Part shown: in pieces, positions 28,613 through 36,530 of the stretch | How positions within the stretch are numbered: the stretch's first letter is position 1 | Layout of the letters: every line of letters begins with the position of its first letter | Program-made: the position numbers and the translations under genes | The notes under the pieces: generated by a model | Databases searched by the model: none | Told to the model about the DNA's origin: nothing | What the model saw: the letters and a program-made list of their open reading frames with translations, nothing else | Assembly (NCBI RefSeq): GCF_900113745.1 | Contig: NZ_FOQL01000002.1 | Span: forward strand, 248,001-312,000 | DNA length: 64,000 bases | Direction of reading: 5' to 3' | Source of the DNA: Pseudomonas guineae | GTDB lineage: Bacteria > Pseudomonadota > Gammaproteobacteria > Pseudomonadales > Pseudomonadaceae

Positions 28613-29014
28613 TTAAGAGGTAATCACTTGTTTTTTATCGGTTTCGGCCAGAGCTGCAAGACAACGTTCTTCGGCTGTATCCAATTCAAGTTGCATCTGT
28701 TGAATATCCAGTAACTGCTGTTCGAGCTGGGCACGGCGTTCGGCAATCTTGCTCATAAAGGTATGCAGCTGCTTGTGGTTGCCATGGACCGGGTCGTACA
28801 ACTCAATTAGCTCTTTGCATTCAGCCAGGGAAAAGCCAATGCGCTTGCCACGCAGGATCAGCTTGAGGGCGACCTTGTCTTTAGCGCTGTAGATGCGCTC
28901 TTGTCCGCGTCGTTCGGGGCTGAGCATCTGCTGCTCTTCGTAAAAACGAATGGCACGGGTGGTGATATCCAGCTCGCGGGCTAGATCGGAAATGGAATAG
29001 GTAGAGGCAGCCAT
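28613..29014 (-). CDS. liuR: LiuR, MerR-family regulator of leucine catabolism
   Basis: A 133-residue MerR-family regulator. N-terminal winged helix [26 protein letters not shown], second wing with [16 protein letters not shown], then a long dimerisation coiled coil (KLLQ-rich, 75-125). There are no cysteine metal-binding sites; LiuR-type regulators respond to an organic intermediate of the pathway. First gene of the liuRABCDE operon on the minus strand, so it regulates its own transcription: an 18-base perfect palindrome lies just upstream on the promoter. Confidence 0.95.
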   Translation of the reverse strand: MAASTYSISDLARELDITTRAIRFYEEQQMLSPERRGQERIYSAKDKVALKLILRGKRIGFSLAECKELIELYDPVHGNHKQLHTFMSKIAERRAQLEQQLLDIQQMQLELDTAEERCLAALAETDKKQVITS

Positions 29015-29033
29015 GTTCGGTCTCTTGATTTAC

Positions 29034-29071
29034 CTTTACGTTAACGTAAAGCTGCGTTGAGCACGTGTCAA
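29034..29071 (-). promoter_or_regulatory. liuR promoter with LiuR palindrome
   Basis: The palindrome CTTTACGTTAACGTAAAG at 29034-29051 is a perfect 18-base inverted repeat. On the minus strand a consensus -35 TTGACA (29066-29071) is followed after 17 bases by TACGTT (29043-29048) as -10, lying inside the palindrome. A regulator bound there would occlude RNA polymerase. The motif fits the LiuR box described for gamma-proteobacteria. Confidence 0.82.
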
Positions 29072-29158
29072 GCTAGGCGGTGAACGTAAGAGAGCTGCTG
29101 CGGAGGGTAGCTGCACGCGCCTGCGCGGTGGTTCCTGCAGGCGTTTATGTAATGGGGA

Positions 29159-29189
29159 ATATCTGATAAATATTTTATTTATCAGATAT
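29159..29189. repeat. AT-rich perfect 14-bp hairpin downstream of the LysR gene
   Basis: ATATCTGATAAATA, a TTT loop, TATTTATCAGATAT. Perfect pairing over 14 bases but only two G-C pairs and no T tract after it, so it is not a typical intrinsic terminator. It lies 8 bases after the end of the LysR gene in the gap to liuR. Confidence 0.8.
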
Positions 29190-29197
29190 ATAGAGAG

Positions 29198-30130
29198 TTA
29201 AGCTAAAGCTTTTACTGCTTTCGCTTCTTGGGCTAATGCTTGCTGGGCAATCTCGATAATCTGCTCGCGCATCCAGCGATTAGCCGGGTCTTGATCGGTG
29301 CTTTCGTGCCAATAGATGTGGGTTTCCAGCGGTGTCATATCCTTGACCGGTAGTTCCACATAATGCAGGTCGTTACGCCGGGCAAAGCGTTCCGGCACAG
29401 TCATGGCCATGTCGGTGCCTTGCAGTACCGTGGTGGCCATCAGGTAATGCTGGGAGCGCAGGGCAATTTTGCGCTGCATGCCCATACGCCCCAACGCCAG
29501 GTCAACGTGGCCGAGGCCGCTGCGGCGGCTGGAAATATGAATGTGGGTCAGGCCCATGTATTCGTCGAGGCTGATCTTGTCCTTGGCCAAGGGGTGACTC
29601 TTGCGCAGGGCGCAAACGTAGCGGTCTTCCATCAGCTTGACGTGACGCACTTGCGGGTCAGTATTGAGCGGTGCATCCACGGCGAAGTCTAGGCGACCGG
29701 CGGCCAGTTCTTTGGTGGTCTCACGGCGACGTGCCAGCATGCTTTCAATATTTACGTTGGGGGCCATACGGCGCAGACGTTGAAACAGCGGCGGCAAGAT
29801 GATCGCTTCAGTGAGGTCGGTCATGCTGATGCGGAAGGTCTTGTTGGCTTGGCTCGGGTTGAAGATGCGGCTTTCCTGCACGGAGATGCGCAGTTGCTGT
29901 AGCGCATTGCGCACCGGGCTGATGATGTTCTGCGCCATTGGCGTGGGCACCATGCCCTGCGCGGTGCGCACGAACAGTGGGTCATTAAAGGTTTCGCGCA
30001 GGCGCGCCAGAGCGTTGGATACAGCGGGCTGGGTAATGCCGACAATCTGCCCCGCGCGGGTCAGATTGGCCTCGGTATAAATGGCATCGAAGACGACAAA
30101 GAGGTTGAGGTCGACCTTGTTGAGATTCAT
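29198..30130 (-). CDS. LysR-family regulator divergent from an acyl-CoA dehydrogenase
   Basis: A 310-residue LysR-type regulator of the NodD/NahR-like branch. Helix-turn-helix at about 6-65 (LNLFVVFDAIYTEANLTRAGQIVGITQPAVSNALARLRE), then an effector domain with FRISMTDLTEAIILPPL and RLDFAVDAPLNTDPQV. The divergent acyl-CoA dehydrogenase is the likely target; inverted repeats in the shared 157-base gap are candidate operators. The ligand is unknown; acyl-CoA or a free carboxylic acid would fit the partner gene. Its ATG at 30130 lies in a context CAACAAGGTCGAC after the start; upstream GCAGAGCGAGCGTGTC gives a fair ribosome site. Confidence 0.92.
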   Translation of the reverse strand: MNLNKVDLNLFVVFDAIYTEANLTRAGQIVGITQPAVSNALARLRETFNDPLFVRTAQGMVPTPMAQNIISPVRNALQQLRISVQESRIFNPSQANKTFRISMTDLTEAIILPPLFQRLRRMAPNVNIESMLARRRETTKELAAGRLDFAVDAPLNTDPQVRHVKLMEDRYVCALRKSHPLAKDKISLDEYMGLTHIHISSRRSGLGHVDLALGRMGMQRKIALRSQHYLMATTVLQGTDMAMTVPERFARRNDLHYVELPVKDMTPLETHIYWHESTDQDPANRWMREQIIEIAQQALAQEAKAVKALA

Positions 30131-30162
30131 GACACGCTCGCTCTGCAGGTTGTCGGTATTAG

Positions 30163-30237
30163 CCGATCATATATCGGTGATGAATGTTTATACACGCTGA
30201 GAATAGATTAGATAAATCTTAACCCCTGTTCTAGCAT
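30163..30237. promoter_or_regulatory. Divergent LysR / acyl-CoA dehydrogenase control region
   Basis: CCGAT-CATAT-ATCGG (30163-30177) and AGATT-AGATA-AATCT (30205-30219) are two 15-base inverted repeats of the LysR type, 42 bases apart centre to centre (about four helical turns). TAGCAT at 30232-30237 is a plausible -10 for the dehydrogenase gene, and the second repeat would cover its -35 region, the usual place of the LysR activation site. Confidence 0.6.
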
Positions 30238-30287
30238 CATTTCACCTCACCGAATTTCCTAAAAATCAGCGCCAGAAGGTACCCCTC

Positions 30288-31517
30288 ATGGATTTCGCTT
30301 ACTCCCCCAAGGTTCAGCAGTTACGTGAACGCGTTACCGCGTTTATGGAAACGCATGTCTACCCAGCTGAAGCCGTGTTCGAGCAACAGATCAATCAAGG
30401 CGACCGCTGGCAGCCCACTGCGATCATGGATGAGTTGAAAGCCAAGGCTAAAGCTGAAGGCCTATGGAACCTATTCCTGCCCGACTCCGAACTGGGCGCA
30501 GGCCTGACCAACAGCGAGTACGCGCCGCTGGCAGAAATCATGGGTAGCTCCTTGATTGGCCCCGAGCCGTTCAACTGCGCGGCTCCCGACACCGGTAACA
30601 TGGAAGTATTGGTGCGCTACGCCAATGAAGCGCAGAAAGAAAAGTGGCTCAAGCCATTGTTGGACGGCACCATCCGCTCGGCTTTCGCCATGACCGAGCC
30701 TGGCGTTGCCTCAAGCGATGCCACCAATATGGAAGCTCGCGCCGTACGTGAAGGTGATGAGTGGGTGATCAACGGCCGCAAGTGGTGGACCTCCGGTGCC
30801 TGCGATCCGCGCTGCAAGATCATGATTTTCATGGGCCTGACCAACCCCGATGGCCCTCGCCATGCGCAGCACTCGATGATTCTGGTGCCGATGGACACTC
30901 CCGGCGTGAAAGTGCTGCGCCCCTTGACGGTATTCGGCTACGACGACGCGCCGCACGGCCACGCTGAAGTGCTGTTCGAAAACGTGCGTGTGCCCTACGA
31001 CAGCGTGCTGTTGGGTGAAGGGCGTGGCTTTGAAATCGCCCAAGGCCGTCTTGGCCCAGGTCGCATTCACCACTGCATGCGTTCTATCGGTATGGCCGAG
31101 CGCGCATTGAAACTGATGTGCGAGCGTTCCATCAGTCGTAGCGCTTTCGGTAAGCCGCTGGCGCGTCTGGGCGGTAACATCGACCACATCGCTGACTCGC
31201 GGATGGAAATCAACATGGCGCGCCTGTTGACCCTCAATGCGGCCTACATGATGGATACCGTGGGCAATAAAATTGCCGCGAGTGAAATCGCCCAGATCAA
31301 GGTAGTCGCGCCTAACGTGGCGCTGAAAGTGATCGACCGCGCGATCCAGATGCATGGCGGTGCTGGGGTTTCCGGCGACTTCCCATTGGCCTACTGGTAT
31401 GCGATGCAGCGCACGCTGCGCCTGGCTGATGGTCCGGACGAAGTGCATCGCGCGGCGATTGGCAAGTTCGAGATCGGTAAGTACGTGTCTAAAGATGTGA
31501 TGAACGCCAGCCGTTAA
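30288..31517 (+). CDS. Acyl-CoA dehydrogenase, ACAD10/11-like
   Basis: A 409-residue flavin acyl-CoA dehydrogenase. N-terminal helical domain, middle beta domain with [19 protein letters not shown] and [12 protein letters not shown], and C-terminal helical domain with [18 protein letters not shown] and [10 protein letters not shown]. The usual catalytic GTSE/GTNE motif is replaced by GPDE, as in the ACAD10/ACAD11-like subfamily that accepts unusual or branched acyl-CoAs. The substrate cannot be assigned. It is transcribed divergently from a LysR gene and ends at the palindrome at 31537-31566. It is not part of the liu operon despite lying next to it. Confidence 0.92.
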   Translation: MDFAYSPKVQQLRERVTAFMETHVYPAEAVFEQQINQGDRWQPTAIMDELKAKAKAEGLWNLFLPDSELGAGLTNSEYAPLAEIMGSSLIGPEPFNCAAPDTGNMEVLVRYANEAQKEKWLKPLLDGTIRSAFAMTEPGVASSDATNMEARAVREGDEWVINGRKWWTSGACDPRCKIMIFMGLTNPDGPRHAQHSMILVPMDTPGVKVLRPLTVFGYDDAPHGHAEVLFENVRVPYDSVLLGEGRGFEIAQGRLGPGRIHHCMRSIGMAERALKLMCERSISRSAFGKPLARLGGNIDHIADSRMEINMARLLTLNAAYMMDTVGNKIAASEIAQIKVVAPNVALKVIDRAIQMHGGAGVSGDFPLAYWYAMQRTLRLADGPDEVHRAAIGKFEIGKYVSKDVMNASR

Positions 31518-31536
31518 AGCGTTTCAGCACTTCACA

Positions 31537-31566
31537 GCACAAGGCCCGCATATGCGGGCCTTGTGC
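31537..31566. terminator. Perfect 30-base palindrome, likely bidirectional terminator
   Basis: Two perfect 15-base arms (GCACAAGGCCCGCAT and its complement) with no loop. It lacks a long T tract (only CTTGTGCG) but sits between convergent genes ending at 31517 and 31617. Confidence 0.75.
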
Positions 31567-31616
31567 GTTATCGGTTAGCGCCGCTGCCGGCGGTGCAAAT
31601 GAGTTATTAAGGTTGA

Positions 31617-32999
31617 TCAGTAAACCCAGACTTCAACCCGACGATTTTTGATCCGTCCTTCATCAGCGCTGTTGGTGGCCACTGGCAGTTCATCACCCAA
31701 ACCAATGATGTCGCGGAAGATCACGCCTGCTTTACTCAGCTCACGGCGAACGGCCATGGCACGTAATTTGGACAGCAGTTCGGCGCGGGCGGGATCTGCC
31801 TTGGCATCGCCGAAACCAACTAATACCACTTTGCCTTGTAGCTTGTTCTGCTCGCGGAGATAGGCCTGCAAGCGGTTTAGGTCGCGCAGGGCCTTGTTAT
31901 CCAGGCTGGCGCTGCCTTCCTGAAAGCGGAAGTTCACTGACAAGCGCTGAGCCTGCTCAGCCAAGGTCTGGTAGCGCGCAGGCATGTGCGCATGTGTGGT
32001 GATCTTCACTGCCTGTACGGTCTGCGCGATAAACCCGCTTTGCTCGACAATCGCTTGGCCGCGCGGGCTATGGGCGAACTTCACGAGGGCCCGTGCCCAA
32101 GGGTTGTTCAGTTGCGGCTGGTTGTAAAAAAACAACCGGCGCGACAGTGGGTAATCTTCGGTGGCAATCAAGGTCAGGCTCGGCAGCATGGGTTGCGAGT
32201 CGCCGGCTGCAATGGCCACCGCCTTGGCCTGGCGGATATAAGGTAAGCCGATAAAGCCAATACCGTTACGGTCTTGACTGACTAAATCAGAAAGCTTCTC
32301 GCTGGATTCGAAACGCTTAGCGTTGCTGGCCAGAGCTTTGCCATTAGCACTGAGCACCAATTCTTTGAAGGTGTCATAGGTGCCGGACTTGTCGTCGCGG
32401 GCGTACAGATTGATCGCTCCGGCCGGTGCGCCCAGTTGTGCCCAGTCGTTGATTTCGCCTGCAAACACCTGCGCCAACTGTTCGGTGCTTAGAGCGGATA
32501 CAGGGTTGTCGGGGTGCAGGATGATCGCCAGACCATCGAGGGCGATGATCTGCTCGGCGCTGGCGCTTTTCAGGTCACCTAGGGGGAGTAGGAGAGTGGC
32601 TTCGCTGTCCTTGATCGGCCGTGATGAAGCCGCCAGTTCGGCGCTGCCATCGGCCAGTGCAGTAAAGCCGGTACCCGAACCATGGGCCGCCACGTCAATA
32701 CTCATGTTGCGGCCATCGGTGGTTTTAGCACTGATCTTCTGTTCGTTTTCCGCCGCGCCGGCGTCGATGCGGATGGCGCTCAGACCTTGTTGTTCAAACA
32801 ACCCTTTGACCAACGCCGGACCCAACTTCGCACCAATGGTATTGGAGCCTTGGATGCGCAGCACACTGCTGCTATCAGAAGGCGCAGGCAGGGCCGCGAA
32901 TACTGACCAAGGCAGGGCGTAGCAGATCGAACCCAGCAGCAAAAAGCTGATGGTACGGGTCCAGGTTTCACGATCAGAAGCAGAGTGGGCGCGCGGCAT
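31617..32999 (-). CDS. PstS-like phosphate-binding protein fused to an OmpA domain
   Basis: A 460-residue exported protein with two domains. An N-terminal membrane signal (about 15-36) precedes a PstS-type periplasmic binding domain (about 45-310) with RIQGSNTIGAKLGPALV, SRPIKDSE and the phosphate-binding-style loop DDKSGTYDTFKELVL. The C-terminal 120 residues are an OmpA/MotB-like peptidoglycan-binding domain: NFRFQEGSASLDNKALRDL, LVGFGDAKADPARAELLSKLRA and the ending NRRVEVWVY. So it likely holds a ligand-binding domain against the cell wall. No ABC permease is near, so it is not an obvious transport component; sensing, buffering or scavenging of phosphate-like anions are possible. Confidence 0.9.
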   Translation of the reverse strand: MPRAHSASDRETWTRTISFLLLGSICYALPWSVFAALPAPSDSSSVLRIQGSNTIGAKLGPALVKGLFEQQGLSAIRIDAGAAENEQKISAKTTDGRNMSIDVAAHGSGTGFTALADGSAELAASSRPIKDSEATLLLPLGDLKSASAEQIIALDGLAIILHPDNPVSALSTEQLAQVFAGEINDWAQLGAPAGAINLYARDDKSGTYDTFKELVLSANGKALASNAKRFESSEKLSDLVSQDRNGIGFIGLPYIRQAKAVAIAAGDSQPMLPSLTLIATEDYPLSRRLFFYNQPQLNNPWARALVKFAHSPRGQAIVEQSGFIAQTVQAVKITTHAHMPARYQTLAEQAQRLSVNFRFQEGSASLDNKALRDLNRLQAYLREQNKLQGKVVLVGFGDAKADPARAELLSKLRAMAVRRELSKAGVIFRDIIGLGDELPVATNSADEGRIKNRRVEVWVY

Positions 33000-33103
33000 G
33001 CGACAAACACCTTGTATGGGTGAGTGAAAGTGCCGCGACGATAAGACAAATACGTGACTGCAATATGACAGTCACTTTTCTACGCAAACGCTCTAATACC
33101 GAG

Positions 33104-33919
33104 TTATTCGCTCAGTTCCAGCCAAATCGGTGCGTGATCCGAAGGCTTCTCCATGCCGCGCAGGTCGTAATCAATACCCGTCTCTTTAATCCGCGCCTGC
33201 AGTGCCTGGGAGGCGAGAATGACGTCGATGCGCAGGCCACGCTTGGGCTCGTCTTCGAAACCGCGGCTGCGGTAATCGAACCAGCTGAAGCGATCATTCA
33301 CCGTCGGGTTGAGCTGGCGGAAGCTGTCGACCAGGCCCCAGTTTTTTAACGTGGCCAGCCACTCGCGCTCTTCTGGGAGAAAGCTGCATTTACCGCTTTT
33401 CAACCAGCGCAAGCGATTCGGCTCACCGATGCCGATGTCGATGTCTTCCGTAGAGATGTTGATATCGCCCATCACCACCAGCGGCTGCTGTGGGCTGAAC
33501 TGGCTCAGCAGCAGATTCTGCAAGTCAGCGTAGAAGCGTTGTTTGGCTGGGAACTTGGTCGGGTGGACACGGCTTTCACCTTGCGGAAAGTAGCCATTCA
33601 TCACCGTCACCGGGTTGCCCTGAGCGTCGGCGAAAGTGCCATAGATGAAACGACGCTGGGCGTCTTCGCCATCGCCGGGAAAGCCTTTATGCAGGCTCAA
33701 CGGTTCCTGGCGCGAGAGTAAAGCCACGCCGTAATGGCCTTTCTGGCCGTGACAGTGGACGTGATAACCCAGCTCGCGGATGGCTGATTCAGGGAACTGC
33801 TCGTCAGCCACCTTGGTTTCCTGCAGGCCAATGACATCCGGCTGGTGCTTATCGATCAACGCGGCCAGTTGATGAGGGCGTGCACGCAGGCCATTGATAT
33901 TGAAGGAGACGATCTTCAT
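33104..33919 (-). CDS. xthA: Exodeoxyribonuclease III
   Basis: A 271-residue endonuclease/exonuclease/phosphatase-fold repair enzyme with AP endonuclease and 3'-5' exonuclease activity. N-terminal [13 protein letters not shown] (Asn7), catalytic Glu34 in [16 protein letters not shown] (Asp/Asn pair) and the C-terminal [10 protein letters not shown] with catalytic His262. I place the start at the ATG at 33919 with AGGACAGCCGCC before it; the frame remains open about 177 codons upstream, but that stretch is antisense to the GNAT gene and unlike any exonuclease. Single gene, divergent from the GNAT gene. Confidence 0.96.
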   Translation of the reverse strand: MKIVSFNINGLRARPHQLAALIDKHQPDVIGLQETKVADEQFPESAIRELGYHVHCHGQKGHYGVALLSRQEPLSLHKGFPGDGEDAQRRFIYGTFADAQGNPVTVMNGYFPQGESRVHPTKFPAKQRFYADLQNLLLSQFSPQQPLVVMGDINISTEDIDIGIGEPNRLRWLKSGKCSFLPEEREWLATLKNWGLVDSFRQLNPTVNDRFSWFDYRSRGFEDEPKRGLRIDVILASQALQARIKETGIDYDLRGMEKPSDHAPIWLELSE

Positions 33920-34063
33920 GGGCGGCTGTCCTGAATGGTGTTTTTGGAAAACCCGTGATGCTAGCCCATTGCGCGCGCTAACGGCCAGCCTGTGGCGGCG
34001 CGTTGTGCACGGTGCTAACGTGGCCACAGGCCCAACACACCCAGAAAAATAGAGGTCAAACAG

Positions 34064-34705
34064 ATGCCTAACAGTCTCGCCGAAGTTCGCATGCTTGATA
34101 ACGGCTATGCCCGCGAAGCGCGTTCGTTGCTGTATCACGCCTACCGTTACGACCCGACCTTTGCCTACCTGTTTGAAGCTGAGCGGCCCGGTTACGATCA
34201 GCGTGTGCGCGCCACGGTGCGTGAGCTGGTGCAGCAGCACTTTGCCGAAGACCTGCCAGCCATTGGTTTGCTGATTGATGATCGGCTGATCGGTATGGCG
34301 CTGATCGCACCGCCGCAACGGCGTATGGATATCACCGAAAGCTGGGGCTGGCGTATGCGTATGCTGCTGACCGCTGGTTTCCGCTGCACTAAGCGCTATC
34401 TGGAATACCACGATGCTGTGCTTGCTTGCCTGCCGCCAGGGCCGTATCACTTATTGCCATTGCTCGGTATTCACCCGCAGTACCAGGGTAAGCATTTGGG
34501 TGAGCAACTGCTTGAAGCGTTGCACAACTGGTGCGCCGAAGATGCCGGCTCGCACGGCGTAGTGCTCGATACGGGCAACGCGCACTACCTAGACTTTTAC
34601 AAACGTCAGGGCTACGAGGAAGTTGGCACAGTGGCCATCGGCCCAGTCGTCGAGCATGTTTTCTTCCACCCCAGCCCACAGATGGCGGTTAAGGTCAGTG
34701 CCTGA
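34064..34705 (+). CDS. GNAT-family N-acetyltransferase
   Basis: A 213-residue acetyltransferase. The acetyl-CoA motif A is [25 protein letters not shown] (pyrophosphate loop QYQGKHLG, the Q/R-x-x-G-x-G/A variant), followed by [23 protein letters not shown], typical of the last strands. The N-terminal part has an aromatic-rich [24 protein letters not shown] that resembles GNAT proteins of the YncA/Eis-distant groups. Substrate is unknown. The ATG follows AAATAGAGGTCAAACAG. It ends at a hairpin (34715-34742). Confidence 0.85.
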   Translation: MPNSLAEVRMLDNGYAREARSLLYHAYRYDPTFAYLFEAERPGYDQRVRATVRELVQQHFAEDLPAIGLLIDDRLIGMALIAPPQRRMDITESWGWRMRMLLTAGFRCTKRYLEYHDAVLACLPPGPYHLLPLLGIHPQYQGKHLGEQLLEALHNWCAEDAGSHGVVLDTGNAHYLDFYKRQGYEEVGTVAIGPVVEHVFFHPSPQMAVKVSA

Positions 34706-34714
34706 TTAACGCGC

Positions 34715-34742
34715 ACTCGGTGTGTTGGGTTGCTCACCGAGT
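34715..34742 (+). terminator. Hairpin after the GNAT gene
   Basis: ACTCGGTG, a 12-base loop, CACCGAGT, followed by CGTTTCTA. Moderate T content, so a weak terminator; it separates the GNAT and tamA transcripts. Confidence 0.65.
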
Positions 34743-34787
34743 CGTTTCTAACCTAAATGTCCCTGTGCTAAATCGACCACTGGCTCG

Positions 34788-34796
34788 TGCTAGCAT
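34788..34796 (+). promoter_or_regulatory. Extended -10 element immediately before tamA
   Basis: TGCTAGCAT contains an extended -10 (TGn TAGCAT). The predicted first transcribed base, about 7 after the hexamer, falls at or next to the tamA ATG at 34803, and no Shine-Dalgarno sequence lies between. A -35 box is not convincing. Confidence 0.5.
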
Positions 34797-34802
34797 CTTC
34801 TC

Positions 34803-36530
34803 ATGTCAGTTTTCCTCAATTTTCTCGCCGGGCTTTGCCTGCTACTGCTGAGTGCCACGGTCTTAGCTGAGGCCGAGCTGCGCGTGCGGGTAGAGCCCGC
34901 CAATAGCGCGCTAAAAAACAATATCGAAGGTCATATCGGTAGCCTCGGTGAGCGTGATGCCGAGGCGCTACAGCGCTATCGTCGGGTGGCCGAGGGTCAG
35001 GCGGAAAAAGCCGCCCAAGCCTTGGGCTACTACCATGCGCAAATCACTACCGAGGTAAGCGAAGGCAAGACGTCGCGCCTGACCTTGAGTGTCAAACCTG
35101 GCGAACCGGTCCGCCTGGGTGATGTGGTGGTGCGCATCGACGGCCCTGCGGCGCAACTGCGTGCCTTCCGCACCCCCCAAGACCCGCAGCTACGCAGCGG
35201 CGCACAGCTCAATCACGGGCGTTACGATTCAGCCAAGCGGGACATCCAGAACCAGGCCTCACGCTATGGTTTTTTTGCCGGGCGTTTCAGTCAGCAACGC
35301 CTGACCATCGATCCAGATGCCGGGGTTGCCGATATCGAGCTGATCTATGTCAGTGGCCCCCGCTACCAGCTCGGTGCAGTGCGTTTTCTCGGTGATGCAC
35401 CCTTCGATGAACAGCTGTTGCAACGCATGGTGCCGTTCCCCGCTGATAGCCCCTATGACTCTGCGCTGATTGCCAAGTTGTATCAGGCGCTGCGTTCCAG
35501 TGGTTATTTTGAATCGGTGCAGGTGGATGCCAATCCGAGCAGCGCGGCGGCCGAGCAGATCCCGGTCGAGGTTCAGCTGCAGGTGCGTAAACCGCGCAGC
35601 ATGGGGTTGGGTGTTGGGTTTTCTACCGATGTCGGCCCGCGCGGTAAAGGTAACTGGACCCGGCATTGGGCCAACCCGCAGGGACACAGTTATGGCGCGG
35701 AGTTCGAGCTGTCGGCCCCGCGGCAGAATGTCGGCCTGTGGTACGACATACCGCTTGACCCACCGCTGACCGATAAATTGCGGGTGGCCGGGGGCTATCA
35801 GGCAGAAGAGCTGGCCGACACTGACAGCAACAGCCGTCTGCTGACTTTCGGCCCGGAATGGCACAGCAAACTCGATAGCGGTTGGCAGCGGGTGGTGTCG
35901 CTCAAGTGGCGACACGAACAATACGATCTGGGTGACGACGCTGGTACCAGCACGCTGTTAATGCCCGGCATCAGCTACGCCTACCTGCAGAGTGACAATC
36001 AGATCGACCCGAATCACGGTTATCGCCTGCAGCTGGATCTGGCTGGGGCCGCCAAGGGGTTGTTGTCCGACGCCAATGTGCTGCACGGCAATGTTCAGCT
36101 TAAAGGGCTGACAACCGTATTCAAACGTCACCGCTTGCTGGGTCGGGTGCAAGTGGGCGGTACGGAGTCCAATGGCTTTGCTCGGGTGCCGCCGTCGCTG
36201 CGTTTCTTCGCCGGTGGCGACCAGAGCGTGCGCGGTTATGACTACCAGAGCCTGTCACCGGAAAATAACCAAGGTGACAAGGTGGGCGGCCGCTACCTGT
36301 TTACCAGCAGCGTGGAATACCAATACAGCCTGACTGAGCGCTGGCGGCTTGCGACTTTTATCGATCAGGGCAATACCTTTGAATCACTGCAGATTCCATC
36401 GTTGAAAAGCGCCGTGGGCGTTGGCGTGCGTTGGGTGTCACCACTCGGCCCGTTGCGTCTCGACTTGGCGCACCCGCTGGATGATCAAGGTGGCATCCGT
36501 CTGCACTTTTCCATGGGCCCGGAACTGTGA
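34803..36530 (+). CDS. tamA: TamA, Omp85-family outer-membrane assembly factor
   Basis: A 575-residue outer-membrane protein of the TamA branch of Omp85. Cleavable signal peptide (FLNFLAGLCLLLLSATVLAEA, 4-24), three POTRA domains (about 25-260; e.g. ERDAEALQRYRR, KRDIQNQASRYGFFAGRF, AKLYQALRSSGYFESVQVD), and a 16-stranded barrel with PRSMGLGVGFSTDVGP, the VRGYDYQSLSPEN motif of loop 6, and a C-terminal strand IRLHFSMGPEL. With TamB it helps insert autotransporters and transport phospholipid. The stop overlaps the tamB start (GTGA). No ribosome site is visible before the ATG. Confidence 0.95.
   Translation: MSVFLNFLAGLCLLLLSATVLAEAELRVRVEPANSALKNNIEGHIGSLGERDAEALQRYRRVAEGQAEKAAQALGYYHAQITTEVSEGKTSRLTLSVKPGEPVRLGDVVVRIDGPAAQLRAFRTPQDPQLRSGAQLNHGRYDSAKRDIQNQASRYGFFAGRFSQQRLTIDPDAGVADIELIYVSGPRYQLGAVRFLGDAPFDEQLLQRMVPFPADSPYDSALIAKLYQALRSSGYFESVQVDANPSSAAAEQIPVEVQLQVRKPRSMGLGVGFSTDVGPRGKGNWTRHWANPQGHSYGAEFELSAPRQNVGLWYDIPLDPPLTDKLRVAGGYQAEELADTDSNSRLLTFGPEWHSKLDSGWQRVVSLKWRHEQYDLGDDAGTSTLLMPGISYAYLQSDNQIDPNHGYRLQLDLAGAAKGLLSDANVLHGNVQLKGLTTVFKRHRLLGRVQVGGTESNGFARVPPSLRFFAGGDQSVRGYDYQSLSPENNQGDKVGGRYLFTSSVEYQYSLTERWRLATFIDQGNTFESLQIPSLKSAVGVGVRWVSPLGPLRLDLAHPLDDQGGIRLHFSMGPEL

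Noticed and set aside
30711..31448. 245-codon frame antisense to the acyl-CoA dehydrogenase
   Set aside because: His/Arg/Gln-rich shadow sequence without motifs.
33988..34031. Inverted repeat GCCTGTGGC / GCCACAGGC in the xthA-GNAT gap
   Set aside because: Nine-base arms with a 26-base spacer in GC-rich DNA; no clear positional logic, could be chance.
33920..34450. N-terminal extension of exonuclease III by about 177 codons
   Set aside because: The extension is antisense to the GNAT gene; true start is the [12 protein letters not shown] methionine with its own ribosome site.
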